Shown here in pieces: positions 21,414-34,700 of a stretch of DNA of 64,000 bases. The position numbers and the translations under genes were made by a program. Every line of letters starts with the position of its first letter. Within the stretch, counting starts at the first letter, position 1. The notes beneath the pieces are model-generated. The model worked only from the letters and a program-made list of their open reading frames with translations, had not been told where the DNA came from and searched no databases. Source of the DNA: Halichoerus grypus (taxonomy: Eukaryota > Chordata > Mammalia > Carnivora > Phocidae); assembly GCF_964656455.1 (NCBI RefSeq), contig NC_135717.1:152571793-152635792 (forward strand), in the 5' to 3' direction.

Positions 21414-24400
21414 ATCTTCATAAACAATGGAAATCTTTCTTTCTTTCCAGAAAATCACATAAGAAAACAGGGACTAGATTTAAACAGAATAAAAATCATT
21501 AATAAGTCAGAGAGTCTGGCTTAAAAAAAGAAAAAGGGGGAGGAAAAAAAGAAAAAAAATAATGTGTGCTCTCGTTGACTTTAAAATGTATCTTAAGAGG
21601 AAATCATTTAGGTTACAGGTGGTTTCTTTTTTTATCATACTAATTACGGTGGTAAAATTTGATTTTGAAAGAATACAGGGAGTTGGAAGAGCGAGTTTTA
21701 TATTCTTTGTTTTTTCCCTTCTCACAGCAAAACACACAGATAGATGATTGTAGAGACACTTGAACTGAGTATTCTGACTGACTTTGACAATGGTCAGGCC
21801 GTAGTGGGAGGCATGGTGCCGTGAGGTGGGGAGCTGCCCTGATGAAGAACCAGGCTGCCTGTACTCTCTTTCCATCTTTCTCCTACACCCAAATGTGAAG
21901 GCTTTGAGCCGTGGTTAATGTAGCCTCTTCTTCAAACAAAATGTGTACCTTGCCCATTTCCAACAGTTTTGAGGTTGGTACCCACTAATCTTAACACTAA
22001 CATATTATTTAAAATCAAATACAATGTGTTATTTTGGTTTTATTAAATTATCCTGTTTTTAGAGTATGCTGATGGGCTAAATTTGCCTGAACTGAGATTT
22101 TAGATTATCTTTTATGGGTATTGCAAGATTGCTTTAAAAAATAAAAACTATTAAGATTAAATATCAGTATCATATAAATCTTTCTAGGAAAATATAATCA
22201 AAAGCATCAAGGCTGTCTCCTACTGTTGGTGGTTTCTATTATCTTGATTCTCAGAGCTGTGACAATTTCAAGAGTTCAGAAAGATAAATAAGAATAACTT
22301 GTAGTTTTGAAATGGGGAAAGGGAAAGATCCTGGAAGTTGTCTTCTATTTTTAAAGTAGTCATTCTCATCTTAAAAATAGAACATACAGAAAATTATTTT
22401 TCATATATTAAGAAAAAAATGAGGTTATACTTTTGAATTAAATGCAAAGACCAGTATTTTATAGATGAACATTAATAATCAGTGTGGAGTCTACTAATTG
22501 CAACTCTGTTTTTGATTTATTGTAAATATGCCTTCAATTTTCTTCCTCATTAGCAATCTTTAATTATAAGACGGCTTTCATTAAAACACTTGAATCATTT
22601 ATTTTGAAGCATCCAACTTCAGAAAAAGTTTACAGATTTTTATAGCATAAAATAGAAACATTTTTATTTTAGAATACAAATCATAAACTAAAACTTTACT
22701 TGGGGAGTCTGGCCAAAGATACAAAAATATAAAAAAGGAAAAGTATATTTAACTAATGCTGTGCACATTTTTACAACAAAGTATATGACATTTGGATTTA
22801 GAGTTTTAACTATAGTAACCTCCTCTGTTTAGTAATGATTTTTAAAATGGGAAAAAAAATCTACCGAAGCCGGCCAGGTGCTTACTAGATTTTTAACTTG
22901 GTTGAGCTGAAATTAGAGAAGCAGGATGATTAGAATAACTTTTTTATCAACATCCAAACATTTCTTCTTTTAATATTTCACTTAAATGTGAAGAAATCCC
23001 AGAAATGAGAGACCCATTAGCTGTGTGAGGGTTATAAGCTATCCATAGTTTTCTATGGCATGAAGATTGTTTTTTTTTTTTTTTTTCAAAAAATAATTTT
23101 GGAGGGGATTTAAAATTTGCTAATCTTCCCTAATGCACTTATCAAAAGGTTTTATTTTAAATAATAAAAAAATTTTTAAAAGAAGCTGAGTCAATTCATT
23201 TTTGTTTGCAGTCATTTTTGTTTTAGTGTTGCTGTGATGGATACATGAAAATTAGATAGAATGGAATATATTTCTATGAAAGCAATAGTCTTAACAACAA
23301 AACTACCTAGAAAATGCAGGAGTCACATTTGATCAGTTATAATCAGTTTGAAATTCTCTGGTCTTTTTTAAAGCCAGTGTTGGCTAATAGTATTGCATGG
23401 CAAGTTGTTTACTCTTGTCACAACCAGTTTAGTTATTTTTGTATACCTGTAGCTTTTTCCTAAAAGTTAGAAATAAGTCTATTTGTGATTTAGAAAAAAG
23501 TATGCACGTCTGATAATTTTGTTGTGTAAAATACTTAATACCTGTTAAAAGCTGTTTGAGTTGACTTTCGGTTTTAAAACTGCTCTGTAGTTTGGTGACT
23601 CCTGCAAAGATTCTGGCTTTCTCCATGGCCTGCGAGCTAAATAATTTTTGCAGTATTTTCCTTTGCTTTCTTATAAACACTTTAAAATTTTACATGCTTT
23701 TCCATAAGTCCAACCATTAAGTTAGACAGCACTGAAGTTACTATAAAATTGCCCTTTATTTTTTCATCCATCAGGGAGGAATGATAGATTTTGTGTACGG
23801 CCTGTGAGCTGTTAAAACAGAAATACATACTCTGGGCTGCTGTCCTCGTGGGGTGGTATACTTGCCTTGTTACAGATGAAATGGTTTTGTCTGACGGCCT
23901 TGCTTTCAAATGAGTTTTGTTGCTTTCTTGCTTAGGCCAAGATATTTAATTATATATTTGTTGAGAGTATCTTGTAATATACTTCTCCCCCATCACATGC
24001 TCCCAAGTTTGGGATAAGCACAGACTCCTTTTAGGACTGCACAGGTAACTGTTTTTACTAGAAAGCAAGACCCATGTAAAATAGTGGCTAAGGATTGAGT
24101 CCTTCCTTAAAGGTTGTCAAGAACAAAAGTTACAATGTCAAAGACGATGCTATGACAATAAAAACTTTATTTCCTCCGTAAAACCCTGGTATCTCACGGG
24201 AGTCCTTGGATCTTACTCTCAGCTGTCAAAAATGTTTAAATATAAAAGTAAAGGTGATATGGAGGTGTACCTAAGGCCCACTGTTCTCAAGGTGTGTGGT
24301 TATTAATCTTGGTTTGAATTTACAAATCCTATACGATGAGATTAATTTGCAGATTGGGTTGATGGAGGTTAGTGCCAGGGGTTTAAAATGAGGAGGCCGA

Positions 24401-26435
24401 TGAAATATCACTCCTAAGCCTTTCTGCTGCTGTTTTTGACTCTCTGAAAATGCTGTTAGTTTTACTCTTTTGTGTGCCTCTAGCTGTGGTCGAAGTAAAC
24501 AGGCTTAGAAATCAAACATAATACTTCTTTGTAAAATAAGGGGCTGGACTGTACCCTTTCTAGGCTCTTTCCAGAGACACGAATCTCCGATTTTGAGCTC
24601 TTACTACTCATTCTACGCTCCACCTTTCTATTCGGCAAGCCCTGATTTTGGTATCTGATTTGCAAGTCAGTGTTATGGAAAGCTCTCTATTGTAATGCAA
24701 AAAAATATCAGCTTTACGTCCTAGCTGATATCAACAATCCAAAGGCGATATTCAGACCACCTCGGAAAGAAAAAGCTTTTTAAAAGATGGCAAACTTTGC
24801 TTTCACGTTAACCCAAAATGAAGTTCTCGAGCAGCATCTGGCTCTGCAGGGTAATCCAATCTATTTTAATGCAAAGATTTTCCAAGAAGGCAGGAAACAG
24901 TCAAGGGGAAGGCTTTCAGGCATCTGCTCTTTCGTTTCCAGATCCCTTGTGTTAATTTAATGTTTCTAGGGAACCGGGCTCTTTCTTTTTTCTCAGAATG
25001 CCTTCTCTAGGAACTGGTGAGTGTGGTGGCGGCGCTGCGCGAACAGCAGATAAGCCGAGAGCTTGGCTCGGATGCTCGCCGGTCCAGTGCAGCCTGGTCT
25101 GGGAGGCGGCTAGTCCCCGGGCTGCCGCAAGGGCGCCCTGGGTGTGATCTGCGGGTGACTGGCTAGTTTCTCCTCGTTCTCAGCATATTACGCAAAGGCA
25201 GTGCCGGGGGTGACAGAGGTGTACTTGAAAGACATTCTGATTTGCATTTGTCCAATTTGGCCCTAGTGAAAGGTAAATAGGAAATGATTGGCTCGTCCTC
25301 ACTCCACCAAAACCAGGGAAACTCAGCCAATCTCAAGGAAACAAACCAAAACCTAACAGGAACCTGAGTGAAATGTGAACCTTGCATAAACACTTGCCTT
25401 TGTGTTTGGGAAAGAGAATACAGGGAGAATTGGCATTCCTTAGAACAGCCTGCTGCCCATCTTCAGGAAACGAGCAATCACAGGTTGCCGGGAAACTTCT
25501 GGCTGTTCTGTGATGAGCAGGTTCTGCAGATTCTGTTTTGAAGGGGCAGACTGTACTAGTAGAGTCAGATGTTGGGGTGACTGGGGAACATTAACACGCT
25601 ATGTTCTGGGTCCCTTCTCATCAGGGCCTCTCTCTCATTCTCATTCTCATCTTCCACTTCCGAACCAGAAGGATGCATCCAAACTTCACTTTTGCAAAGG
25701 AATTCTACAGACTCAAAAACAAAAGGCTGCCCTTTGAAATAGTTTCATTTTTGTATACTCATATGTTACTCCTACTTAGAAACTTAGAATGCTATTAATT
25801 TCTGTTGTGAGAATGGCCCTGTCTACCTTCATGTTAAAGTGTAAGGAGTTCACGTGCCCGTTCTATAGAACGATAGCACCGTAACCAGTACTCCGATAAA
25901 GCCAACATTGTAGCAGTCGGTGTAACTCTCTGTTACTAAGTGGATGGAATCACAGAAGTTTGGATTTGGAAAGTAGAGGTCATTCAGGCCATTTTTTTTT
26001 TTTTTTTCCTATGGAATTGTAAGAATCTTATAACATTTCTGCCTGTTTCTTGAGGCAGTCAGTCCATTCGTGGCTGGAGAGCTCTTAATAGAATATTATT
26101 CCTTATATTAAATTGAATTCCCTGTGTAATTAAAATAATTCAGGCTAATGTCTGCAAAATCAACTGATTAGTAACCTTAATTACACAGCAAAGCCCCTTC
26201 ACAGCAGTACCTCATTTAGTGCTTGATTGAATCATCAGGGGATGGGAATCTTGGGGGACATCTTTAGAATTCTGCTTAGCCCACCCTTCTAGGTACAGCA
26301 TTCCTGTGACGGTAATAGTCATAATCCATTGTTTTAAAGAGATTTTAAGCATCTTAGGTAGGACTCAGAATTTTTCAAGGTAAAATTAAAATTTAAAAAG
26401 GCCAGGCAATATGAAATATTGCTTAAGAATTTTTA
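21414..26435. other. Repeat-poor stretch
   Basis: About 5 kb without any SINE, L1, L2 or MIR that I can recognise. It is mostly AT-rich, with T runs at 23070 and 25993. The patch at about 25020-25165 is GC-rich with several CpGs ('ggtggcggcgctgcgcgaac'). I see no convincing exon. It could hold conserved regulatory DNA (inference). Confidence 0.4.
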
Positions 26436-26442
26436 GAGGTTT

Positions 26443-26614
26443 GGGACGCCTGGGTGGCTCAATCATTAAACATCCGCCTTCGCCTCAGATCATGATCCCA
26501 GGGTCCTGGGATCAAGCCCCACATCGGGCTTCCTGCTCAGTGGGAAGCCTGCTTCTCCCTCTCCCACTCCCCCTGCTTGTGTTCCCTCTCTCACTGAAAA
26601 AAAAATTTTTTTTT
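26443..26614 (+). mobile_element. CAN SINE
   Basis: Head 'gggacgcctgggtggctcaa' and body, with a shortened tail. Weak TSD 'gaggttt' on both sides. More mutated than the SINE at 8967. Confidence 0.9.
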
Positions 26615-26619
26615 GAGGT

Positions 26620-28561
26620 TTAATGAAATAAGTTTTTGGTTTTTTTTTTTTGACTCAGACTTTTATGTTGCAAAATCTTCCCCACTCTTGTTTCATTTTG
26701 TTTTTGGCTTCATATGGGGTACATCAGATAGATTTCAGTTTATAATACTAATATATAATATCGATCACTACATTTTAAAAGGAATAGTTTTCCTCTGCAG
26801 TCTGATTTCAGCCTTGGAGAGGTTTTGATGTATTCAAATAGAATTTCGTCAGAATCCAGTTTTGGATAAGAAACTAGGTCCCCTGACCTAGCTGCCACTT
26901 ACTTATACCTAGGACGTGCTAGACTATGGGACTTCTGTTCGTAGGGCACATATAAACCCCCTTTTCACTTCTTGTAGAGCTTCATGGTTCTTACAGTTTG
27001 GGCTCTGGGAGGGCAGGCTTATGTTGTGTATCCTAATTTCATATTTATGAATCTTGATTACCATTTGTTACTTAAATCCTCATTTTTCCCTTCAGAAATT
27101 TTTTAACTAGACAACTCTTCAGAAGTATGGATTATACATGGAAAAATTCAAATGCTTTGCAACCACTGAAAAGAAAATAAAAGGTTCATCACCAGATGCA
27201 GCCATAGAACAGAAAGTGTTTAGCTCTTAGGGGTTTTATGAATAGCCTTTAGGACTTCCCCATCTTTCAGTAGTTCCATTGTCTTCCAGTAACTCCAGCA
27301 AATAGGGGGCCTGGTGCGAGCAGTGGGGATTTCATAATCTCAGGCTCAGATGTGCTGCCGTAGGAAGTAACTGTTGGTCTGGGGATATGGAGTAGAGAGA
27401 TAGCATGAATGCTGAGACTTGAAACTCGTGCTTCCCCAGCCTTTGGGGTAAAGTGTGGTCAAATCTTAACTACGTATCTTGGGTGATTGTGTATGTTTTT
27501 GAAACATGCAACACTGCTGAGATGCTGTTTTTGCTTTCCCTAATTTATGATTATTTTCATATAATGAATGATGCCATGGGCATTTTGGTAGAGAAGGTTT
27601 TAATTATGGCTCAGTATTCGTGCAATTAATCAAGTAGAATGATTTAGAGTTCTGTTATTACTGAAGCCTCTACAGCTGGGAGTAAATGGATCCATGCCAG
27701 TACATTATTAAGTATACAATTACTTATTTGTTTATCCAAACTCCACCTTATTAAAAGAAGATTTTGAGGAAATTTACACATACAAACACACCCAACTACA
27801 TCCACTACTACCACCACCACCACATAAAATAAATAGATGAAGAAATTGGGCCAAAGGAAAATAGGAGAAATATAACAAGACTGGTATGGGTAGGGTTAGT
27901 ACAAAGAACATACAGTATAAAATTCTATACGGGGGCTAGAACTAGGTTATAAATTTGGCTCTGGTTTTTCTACCAAACAAAATGGGAGCGACAGGATTCA
28001 TCCCATTCATAAGATGATTATAAGAAGATTGGAATTTTGCTTTGAACATATCTCGTGTTGAAAGGGGCATTTGATGCTTTCCTTCTGCTAGAAAGGTAAA
28101 CTTTGAATGGCAATAAAAATCATAAAAACATAATTTTGGCAGAAATGTAAATGAACAGAATGACAGAATGGAAGCAGTTAACAGGATTTCTAGTATTACC
28201 TCTCTTTTCTTTGGTCCACATTCTAATACTCCCAGCACTCTCCTCAGTGCATAGAGGGGTTCAAGAAGATTGGCCATATTTTTTGGAAGCTGAAGACTTC
28301 CTTGAAGATTGTGTAGGATTGGGAAACAGAATCTGATCTTTTTTTGAAGGATGGAAACCTTTTATCCTGACGAATTTTTCTTTATTGTATATTTTTATAT
28401 AGTTTCCAACCCACGAATTAGTGGTGTCCCAAAAGTTCATTTTTAAGTTGCTTGTTTGAAATTAAGAATATATTTTCCTAAAGAAATGATGTTGTCTATG
28501 ACCTAATTTCAGACTTGCGATGAACCCAAGGTTCAAAGAGGTTAAATGTGAGAAAATGCAG
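26620..28561. other. Unassigned sequence
   Basis: AT-rich, with a short (CCA)n tract at about 27802-27824. The 111-aa minus frame at 27942-28277 has no recognisable domain. Confidence 0.4.
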
Positions 28562-28920
28562 GTCTACAATTCTTTATTCAAAACCTTTGAGGCTGGATTT
28601 TGCTGATTCTGATTTTTTTTTTTAAAGGATAATATTGTGCATATACCAGTTATTACATAGCACTGCAGTGTGGTCTGGAGCAGGATCCTATAATCAAACA
28701 CATTAATACTTTTGCAGTGTAACTGATGAATATTCACACTCAGTGGGATAAATAAAAACTATAAATAACCTCATGTCAGTTCAGGTCAGGATTTGTCGCC
28801 AAATAAATTCAGGCCAAATGAGTTCAGGTCAGGTCAGGTTTTGCTGCCAAATAAGTTATGAAAAAACTTACGGTTTTCAGAGCGTTTTGGATTTCAGATT
28901 AGTGGATCTCTATTATCCTT
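28562..28920 (+). repeat. Ancient DNA-transposon-like repeat, second copy
   Basis: 'gggataaataaaaactataa', 'catgtcagttcaggtcagga' and 'ttcagagcgttttggatttc' correspond to the copy at 11885-12410. A short local duplication of 'caggtcaggt' is present. Confidence 0.5.
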
Positions 28921-29257
28921 CTTTTTTTCTTTTCTTCTTCTTTTTTTAATAAAAAGGCCCCTGGTATTATAAGCCTTAACCACAATGTAATGTAATTTTA
29001 TGGAAAAATGTGTTGAATTCCAATTAAGGACGCCAGTAAGCCCTCACTCTGTGGTGGCCTTGCAGCAAGAGTGAAGTGTTTCCATGATGCTGGAGGCAGA
29101 GCAGAAATGCTCTCTCCTGTATCCCAGGGGAAGCTCTTGTCAGGCAGGTGTTGGCGAAGGTGCAAGGCCAAGGGTGGGGTGGGGGTGGAGCGAAGCATCG
29201 GGGTGAGCAGAGAGAGCAGGGATGGGGAATTTTCTTTCCCTTCTCTTACTCATTTCT

Positions 29258-29459
29258 TTCTTTCTTTCTTTTTTTTTTTTTTTTTAGGATTTTATTTATT
29301 TGACAGAGAGAGAGCACAAGCAGGGGGAGCAGCAGAGGGAGAGGGAGAAGCAGGCTTCCCACTGAGCAGGGAGCCTGATGCGGGGCTTGATCCCAGGACT
29401 CTGGGATCATGACCTGAGCCAAAGGCAGCCACTTAACGACTGAGCCACCCAGGCATCCT
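29258..29459 (-). mobile_element. CAN SINE (antisense)
   Basis: T tract, 'ggattttatttatttgacag', purine body and inverted head 'gagccacccaggcatcc'. TSD 'tcttactcatttct' at 29244-29257 and 29460-29473. A (CTTT)n stretch precedes the T run. Confidence 0.93.
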
Positions 29460-29639
29460 TCTTACTCATTTCTCTACTCCTTACCGCCCCCCGCCCCGCC
29501 CCAACTTTTCCTTTCCTCTTAATGTTTTGGGAGGGGGAGCAAGGCAGTGATGTCAGGATGGCATTTTCCCTCCCCTCTACTATCCTTTCCCCACGACTGC
29601 CAGTAAAGACACCAGATGGTGCCAGAAATAATATAGCTT

Positions 29640-29870
29640 TTCAAGATAGTTAAACCTTGGTTAAGATCTTGCCTCTGCTACCCTCTAGCTGTGTGACCTT
29701 AGGTGGTTTATGCAACTTGTAAAATGGGAAGAAAAAAAAAATCCGATCTGCTTCCTAGGGTGGTTGAGAAGATTGTAGATTCTGAGGTCGGTGTGATGTT
29801 ATTATGTGAAAGTGCCTCACACAGAATGGGTGTTCAATAAATAGTAGTATCTGTCAGCATTGTTGTCCCC
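29640..29870 (+). mobile_element. MIR SINE
   Basis: 'ccctctagctgtgtgacctt', 'gcaacttgtaaaatgggaag' and 'agaatgggtgttcaataaat' are in MIR order. Confidence 0.75.
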
Positions 29871-30344
29871 TCTCATACCGCCCTCTGGCCACAACGCTGG
29901 CTGAGGTGCGAGGAGCCAGGACCCAGGTGGAGATGCAGTGTATATAGAAGCAGGGAGGGGAGAAGCTTCTCAGGGGGATGAGTGTGGCAGCTGTTATGGA
30001 GAAGTGATCTGCAAGGTCATGAAGGCCCTAAAGTGTGGGTATTTGTATCTGGCCTGACCAGGGTATCCAGTCCCTCTTTAGAGCCTGATCTTGGCTTGGT
30101 AGGCCTTCTGACTTGGAAGCTTGTGGAAGAGAGAGTAATCTGCAGGCTCTTCTGAGATTTAGATTGGAACCAGGTGTCTTCAGGGCTTGCCTGAAGCTGT
30201 TTGCGGCCACAAGGTCTGATACTGCCTCATGGGCCAGGGCCTAGTAGGAGTAAGAGTAGGACTTCCAAGAAGCCACAAGAAGTTGCACTACTATTCTAGG
30301 GCTTTGATGTGGGCCCTGTTTGGTGGTACTCTAGTTCTTCATAT
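29871..30344. other. Unassigned sequence
   Basis: Moderately GC-rich, no repeat or gene recognised. Confidence 0.4.
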
Positions 30345-30850
30345 TGACTACATGAATTCTTTCAATAATACTAAATGCTTAGTATATGTTAGGTACTATT
30401 CTGGGGATATAATGGTTAATGACGTAGACAAGATCCCTGTTGTCGTGGAAACAAATGAAGGTACTAAGAAGATAATGAGATGTAGGTGGGTAAGTGGGTG
30501 GTTGAGGACTCCTTGAGATGGGGTGGTTAGGGAAGGTCTCCCTGAGGAGGTGATATTGAAGTTGGATTTTGAAGGATGGGCAGAGTTAGCCATGCCAGGA
30601 GAATCCTAGATAGAGGGCCAGCAGGTTTGAAAGACCTAAGATGGGGAGGAGCTTGGTGTTTCCTAGACCTTCAGAAGCCCTGTTGGAATTTCATGACCAA
30701 GGGAGAGGGGATCAGGGATGGAGGGAAAGGCATGCTGGGGCCAGACCTTGCTGAGCCTTGTAAACTCTGAACAGAAGTATGGATTTCATAAGAACAGGAA
30801 ACTCCAGAAGGTTTTTAAGCCTGGAAGGGACATGGTTTGCATGAGTCCAC
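30345..30850 (+). repeat. Orphan family 'A' copy, longest form
   Basis: It starts with 'aaatgcttagtatatgttag', then 'aagatccctgttgtcgtgga', 'ggaaggtctccctgaggagg', 'ttgaaggatgggcagagtta', 'ccagaccttgctgagccttg' and 'gaaggtttttaagcctggaa'. These steps recur in the same order at 47640, 48810 and 55680. The 95-aa frame here is not a gene. Confidence 0.55.
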
Positions 30851-31220
30851 TTTGCCTCTCAAGGGGACATCATGTAATATTAAAAACTGGCAGGGTGTTA
30901 GGCTCTTTTGGTAATATTCAGTATTTCCCTGGTTTTTAACTGAAATGTAAATAATTTGAAGCCATTTGTCCCTCTTTATTTTTTAGATTTTCTCTTCAAA
31001 TCCAATTAACGATCATCAGTAAATTGCTTTTTGGTGAAAGAATGCATGAGCAGTCACTTCTGTAATATTGAGCAATTCTGTTACCTGTTTTTTGCCTCCA
31101 ACTATGGATTTTGTCTGTTTATCCTCCAGTACACCCATCCTTTGCTGCCAGCATTGACATGCTTTCTCTTCTCATCCTTTCTCTTTTACTTCCTTCGTTT
31201 TACAGTTGTGATAGAGTTTT
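30851..31220. other. Unassigned sequence before the L1
   Basis: No repeat or gene recognised. It ends at the TSD of the L1 insertion. Confidence 0.4.
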
Positions 31221-31238
31221 TGTGTTTGTCATTTCTTT

Positions 31239-31706
31239 TTTTTTTAATTTTTTTTATTGTTATGTTAATCCTCATACATTACATCATTAGTTTTAGATAT
31301 AGTGTTCCATGATTCATTGTTTGTGCATAACACCCAGTGCTCCATGCAGAACATGCCCTCCTCAATACCCATCACCAGGCTAACCCATCCTCCCACCCCC
31401 CTCCCCTCTAGAACCCTCAGTTTGTTTTTCAGAGTCCATCGTCTCTCATGGTTCTTCTCCCCCTCCGATTTCCCCCCCTTCATTCTTCCCCTCCTGCTAC
31501 ATTCTTCTTCTTCTTTTTTTCTTTCTTAACATATATTGCATTATTTGTTTCAGAGGTACAGATCTGAGATTCAACAGTCTTGCACAATTCACAGCGCTTA
31601 CCAGAACACATACCCTCCCCAGTGTCCATCACCCAGTCACCCCATCCCTCCCACCACACCCCCCACTCCAGCAACCCTCAGTTTGTTTCCTGAGATTAAG
31701 AATTCC
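31239..31706 (-). other. L1 3' UTR and A tail
   Basis: Minus-strand G-rich tract (plus-strand C runs near 31395 and 31470), then 'gagcactgggtgttatgcac' and a final AATAAA at complement(31253-31258) before the A tail. The first 270 bp are nearly identical to the fragment at 21111-21396. Confidence 0.9.
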
Positions 31707-34700
31707 TCATATCAGTGAGGTCATATGATACATGTCTTTCTCTGTTTGACTTATTTCGCTCAGCATAATACCCTCCAGTTCCATCCACGTCGTTGCAAAT
31801 GGCAAGATCTCATTCCTTTTGATGGCTGCATAATAGTCCATTGTATATATATACCACATCTTCTTTATCCATTCATCTGTTGATGGACATCTTGGCTCTT
31901 TCCACAGTTTGGCTATTGTGGACATTGCTGCTATAAACATCGGGGTGCACGTACCCTTTCGGGTCCCTACTTTTGTATCTTTGGGGTAAATACCCAGGAG
32001 TGCAATTGCTGGATCATATGGTAGCTCTATTTTCAACTTTTTGAGGAACCTCCATACTGTTTTCCAGAGTGGCTGCACCAGCTTGCATTCCCACCAACAG
32101 TGTAGGAGGGTTCCCCTTTCTCCGCATCCCCGCCAACATCTGTCATTTCCTGACTTGTTAATTTTAGCCATTCTGACTGGTGTGAGGTGATATCTCATTG
32201 AGGTTTTGATTTGGATTTCCCTGATGCCGAGCGATATTGAACACTTTTTCATGTGTCTGTTGGCCGTTTGGATGTCTTCTTTGGAAAAATGTCTGTTCAT
32301 GTCTTCTGCCCATTTCTTGATTGGATTCTTTGTTCTTTTGGTGTTGAGTTTGATGAGTTCTTTATAGATTTTGGATACTAGCCCTTTATCTGATATGTCA
32401 TTTGCAAATATCTTCTCCCATTCTGTCAGTTGTCTTTTGGTTTTGTTGACTGTTTCCTTTGCTTTGCAAAAGCTTTTTATCTTGATGAAGTCCCAATAGT
32501 TCATTTTTGCCCTTGCTTCCCTTGCCTTTGGCGATGTTTCTAGGAAGAAGTTGCTGCGGCTGAGGTTGAAGAGGTTGCTGCCTGTGTTCTCCTTTAGGAT
32601 TTTGATGGACTCCTGTCTCACATTGAGGTCTTTCAACCATTTGGAGTCTATTTTTGTGTGTGGTGTAAGGAAATGGTCCGGTTTCATTCTTCTGCATGTG
32701 GCTGTCCAATTTTCCCAACACCATTTGTTGAAGAGACTGTCTTTTTTCCATTGGACATTCTTTCCTGCTTTGTCAAAGATTAGTTGACCATATAGTTGAG
32801 GGTCCATTTCTGGGCTCTCTATTCTGTTCCATTGATCTATGTGTCTGTTTTTGTGCCAGTACCATACTGTCTTGATGATGACAGCTTTGTAGTAGAGCTG
32901 GAAGTCCGGAATTGTGATGCCGCCAGCTTTGCTTTTCTTTTTCAACATTCCTCTGGCTATGCGGGGTCTTTTCTGGTTCCATACAAATTTTAGGATTATT
33001 TGTTCCATTTCTTTGAAGAAAGTGGATGGTATTTTGATGGGGATTGCATTGAATGTGTAGATTGCTCTAGGTAGGATTGACATCTTCACAATATTTGTTC
33101 TTCCAATCCATGAGCATGGAACGTTTTTCCATTTCTTTGTGTCTTCCTCAATTTCTTTCATGAGTATTTTATAGTTTTCTGAGTACAGATCCTTTGCCTC
33201 TTTGGTTAGATTTATTCCTAGGTATCTTATGGTTTTGGGTGCAATTGTAAATGGGATCGACTCCTTAATTTCTCTTTCTTCTGACTTGTTGTTGGTGTAT
33301 AGGAATGCCACTGACTTCTGTGCATTGATTTTATATCCTGCCACTTCACTGAATTCCTGTATGAATTCTAGCAGTTTTGGGGTGGAGTCTTTGGGATTTT
33401 CCACATAAAGTATCATATCATCTGCAAAGAGTGAGAGTTTGACTTCTTCTTTGCCAATTTGGATGCCTTTGATTTCTTTTTGTTGTCTGATTGCTGTGGC
33501 TAGGACTTCCAATACTATGTTGAATAGCAGTGGTGATAGTGGACATCCCTGCCGCGTTCCTGACCTTAGGGGGAAAGCTCTCAGTTTTTCCCCATTGAGA
33601 ATGATATTCGCTGTAGGTTTTTCATAGATGGCTTTTATGATATTGAGGTATGTACCCTCTATCCCTATACTCTGAAGAGTTTTGATCAAGAAAGGATGCT
33701 GTACTTTGTCAAATGCTTTTTCTGCATCTATTGAGAGGATCATATGATTCTTGTTCTTTCTTTTGTTAATGTATTGTATCACGTTGATTGATTTGCGGAT
33801 GTTGAACCAACCTTGCAGCCCAGGGATAAATCCGACTTGGTCGTGGTGAATAATCTTTTTAATGTACTGTTGGATCCTATTGGCTAGTATTTTGATGAGA
33901 ATTTTTGCATCCATGTTCATCAGGGATATTGGTCTGTAATTCTCCTTTTTGATGGGGTCTTTGTCTGATTTTGGGATCAAGGTAATGCTGGCCTCATAAA
34001 ATGAGTTTGGAAGTTTTCCTTCCATTTCTATTTTTTGGAACAGTTTCAGAAGGATAGGTATTAATTCTTCTTGAAATGTTTGGTAGAATTCCCCTGGGAA
34101 GCCATCTGGCCCTGGGCTTTTGTGTTTTGGGAGATTTTTGATGACTGTTTCTATTTCCTTAGTGGTTATAGGTCTGTTCAGGTTTTCTATTTCTTCCTGG
34201 TTCAGTTTTGGTAGTTGATACATCTCTAGGAATGCATCCATTACTTCCAGTTATCTAATTTGCTGGCATAGAGTTGCTCATAATATGTTCTTATAATTGT
34301 TTGTATTTCTTTGGTGTTGGTTGTGATTTCTCCTCTTTCATTCATGATTTTGTTGATTTGGGTCATTTCTCTTTTCTTTTTGATAAGTCTGGCCAGGGGC
34401 TTATCAATCTTGTTAATTCTTTCAAAGAACCAGCTCCTAGTTTCATTGATCTGTTCTACTGTTCTTTTGGTTTCTATTTCATTGATTTCTGCTCTGATCT
34501 TTATTATTTCTCTTCTCCTGCTGGGTTTAGGCTTTATTTGCTGTTCTTTCTCCAACTCCTTTAGGTGTAGGGTTAGGTTGTGTACTTGAGACCTTTCTTG
34601 TTTCTTGAGAAAGGCTTGTATTGCTATATACTTTCCTCTTAGGACTGCCTTTGCTGTATCCCAAAGATTTTGAATAGTTGTGTTTTCATTTTCATTGGTT

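Noticed and set aside
21507..21875. 122-aa minus-strand frame beyond the L1 fragment
   Set aside because: The end is low-complexity Phe/Leu from an A-rich tract, and no domain is visible.
24480..25400. Possible first exon or promoter near the GC-rich patch at 25.0-25.2 kb
   Set aside because: There is no clear ATG frame with coding character and no obvious core promoter. Kept only as a possible regulatory region.
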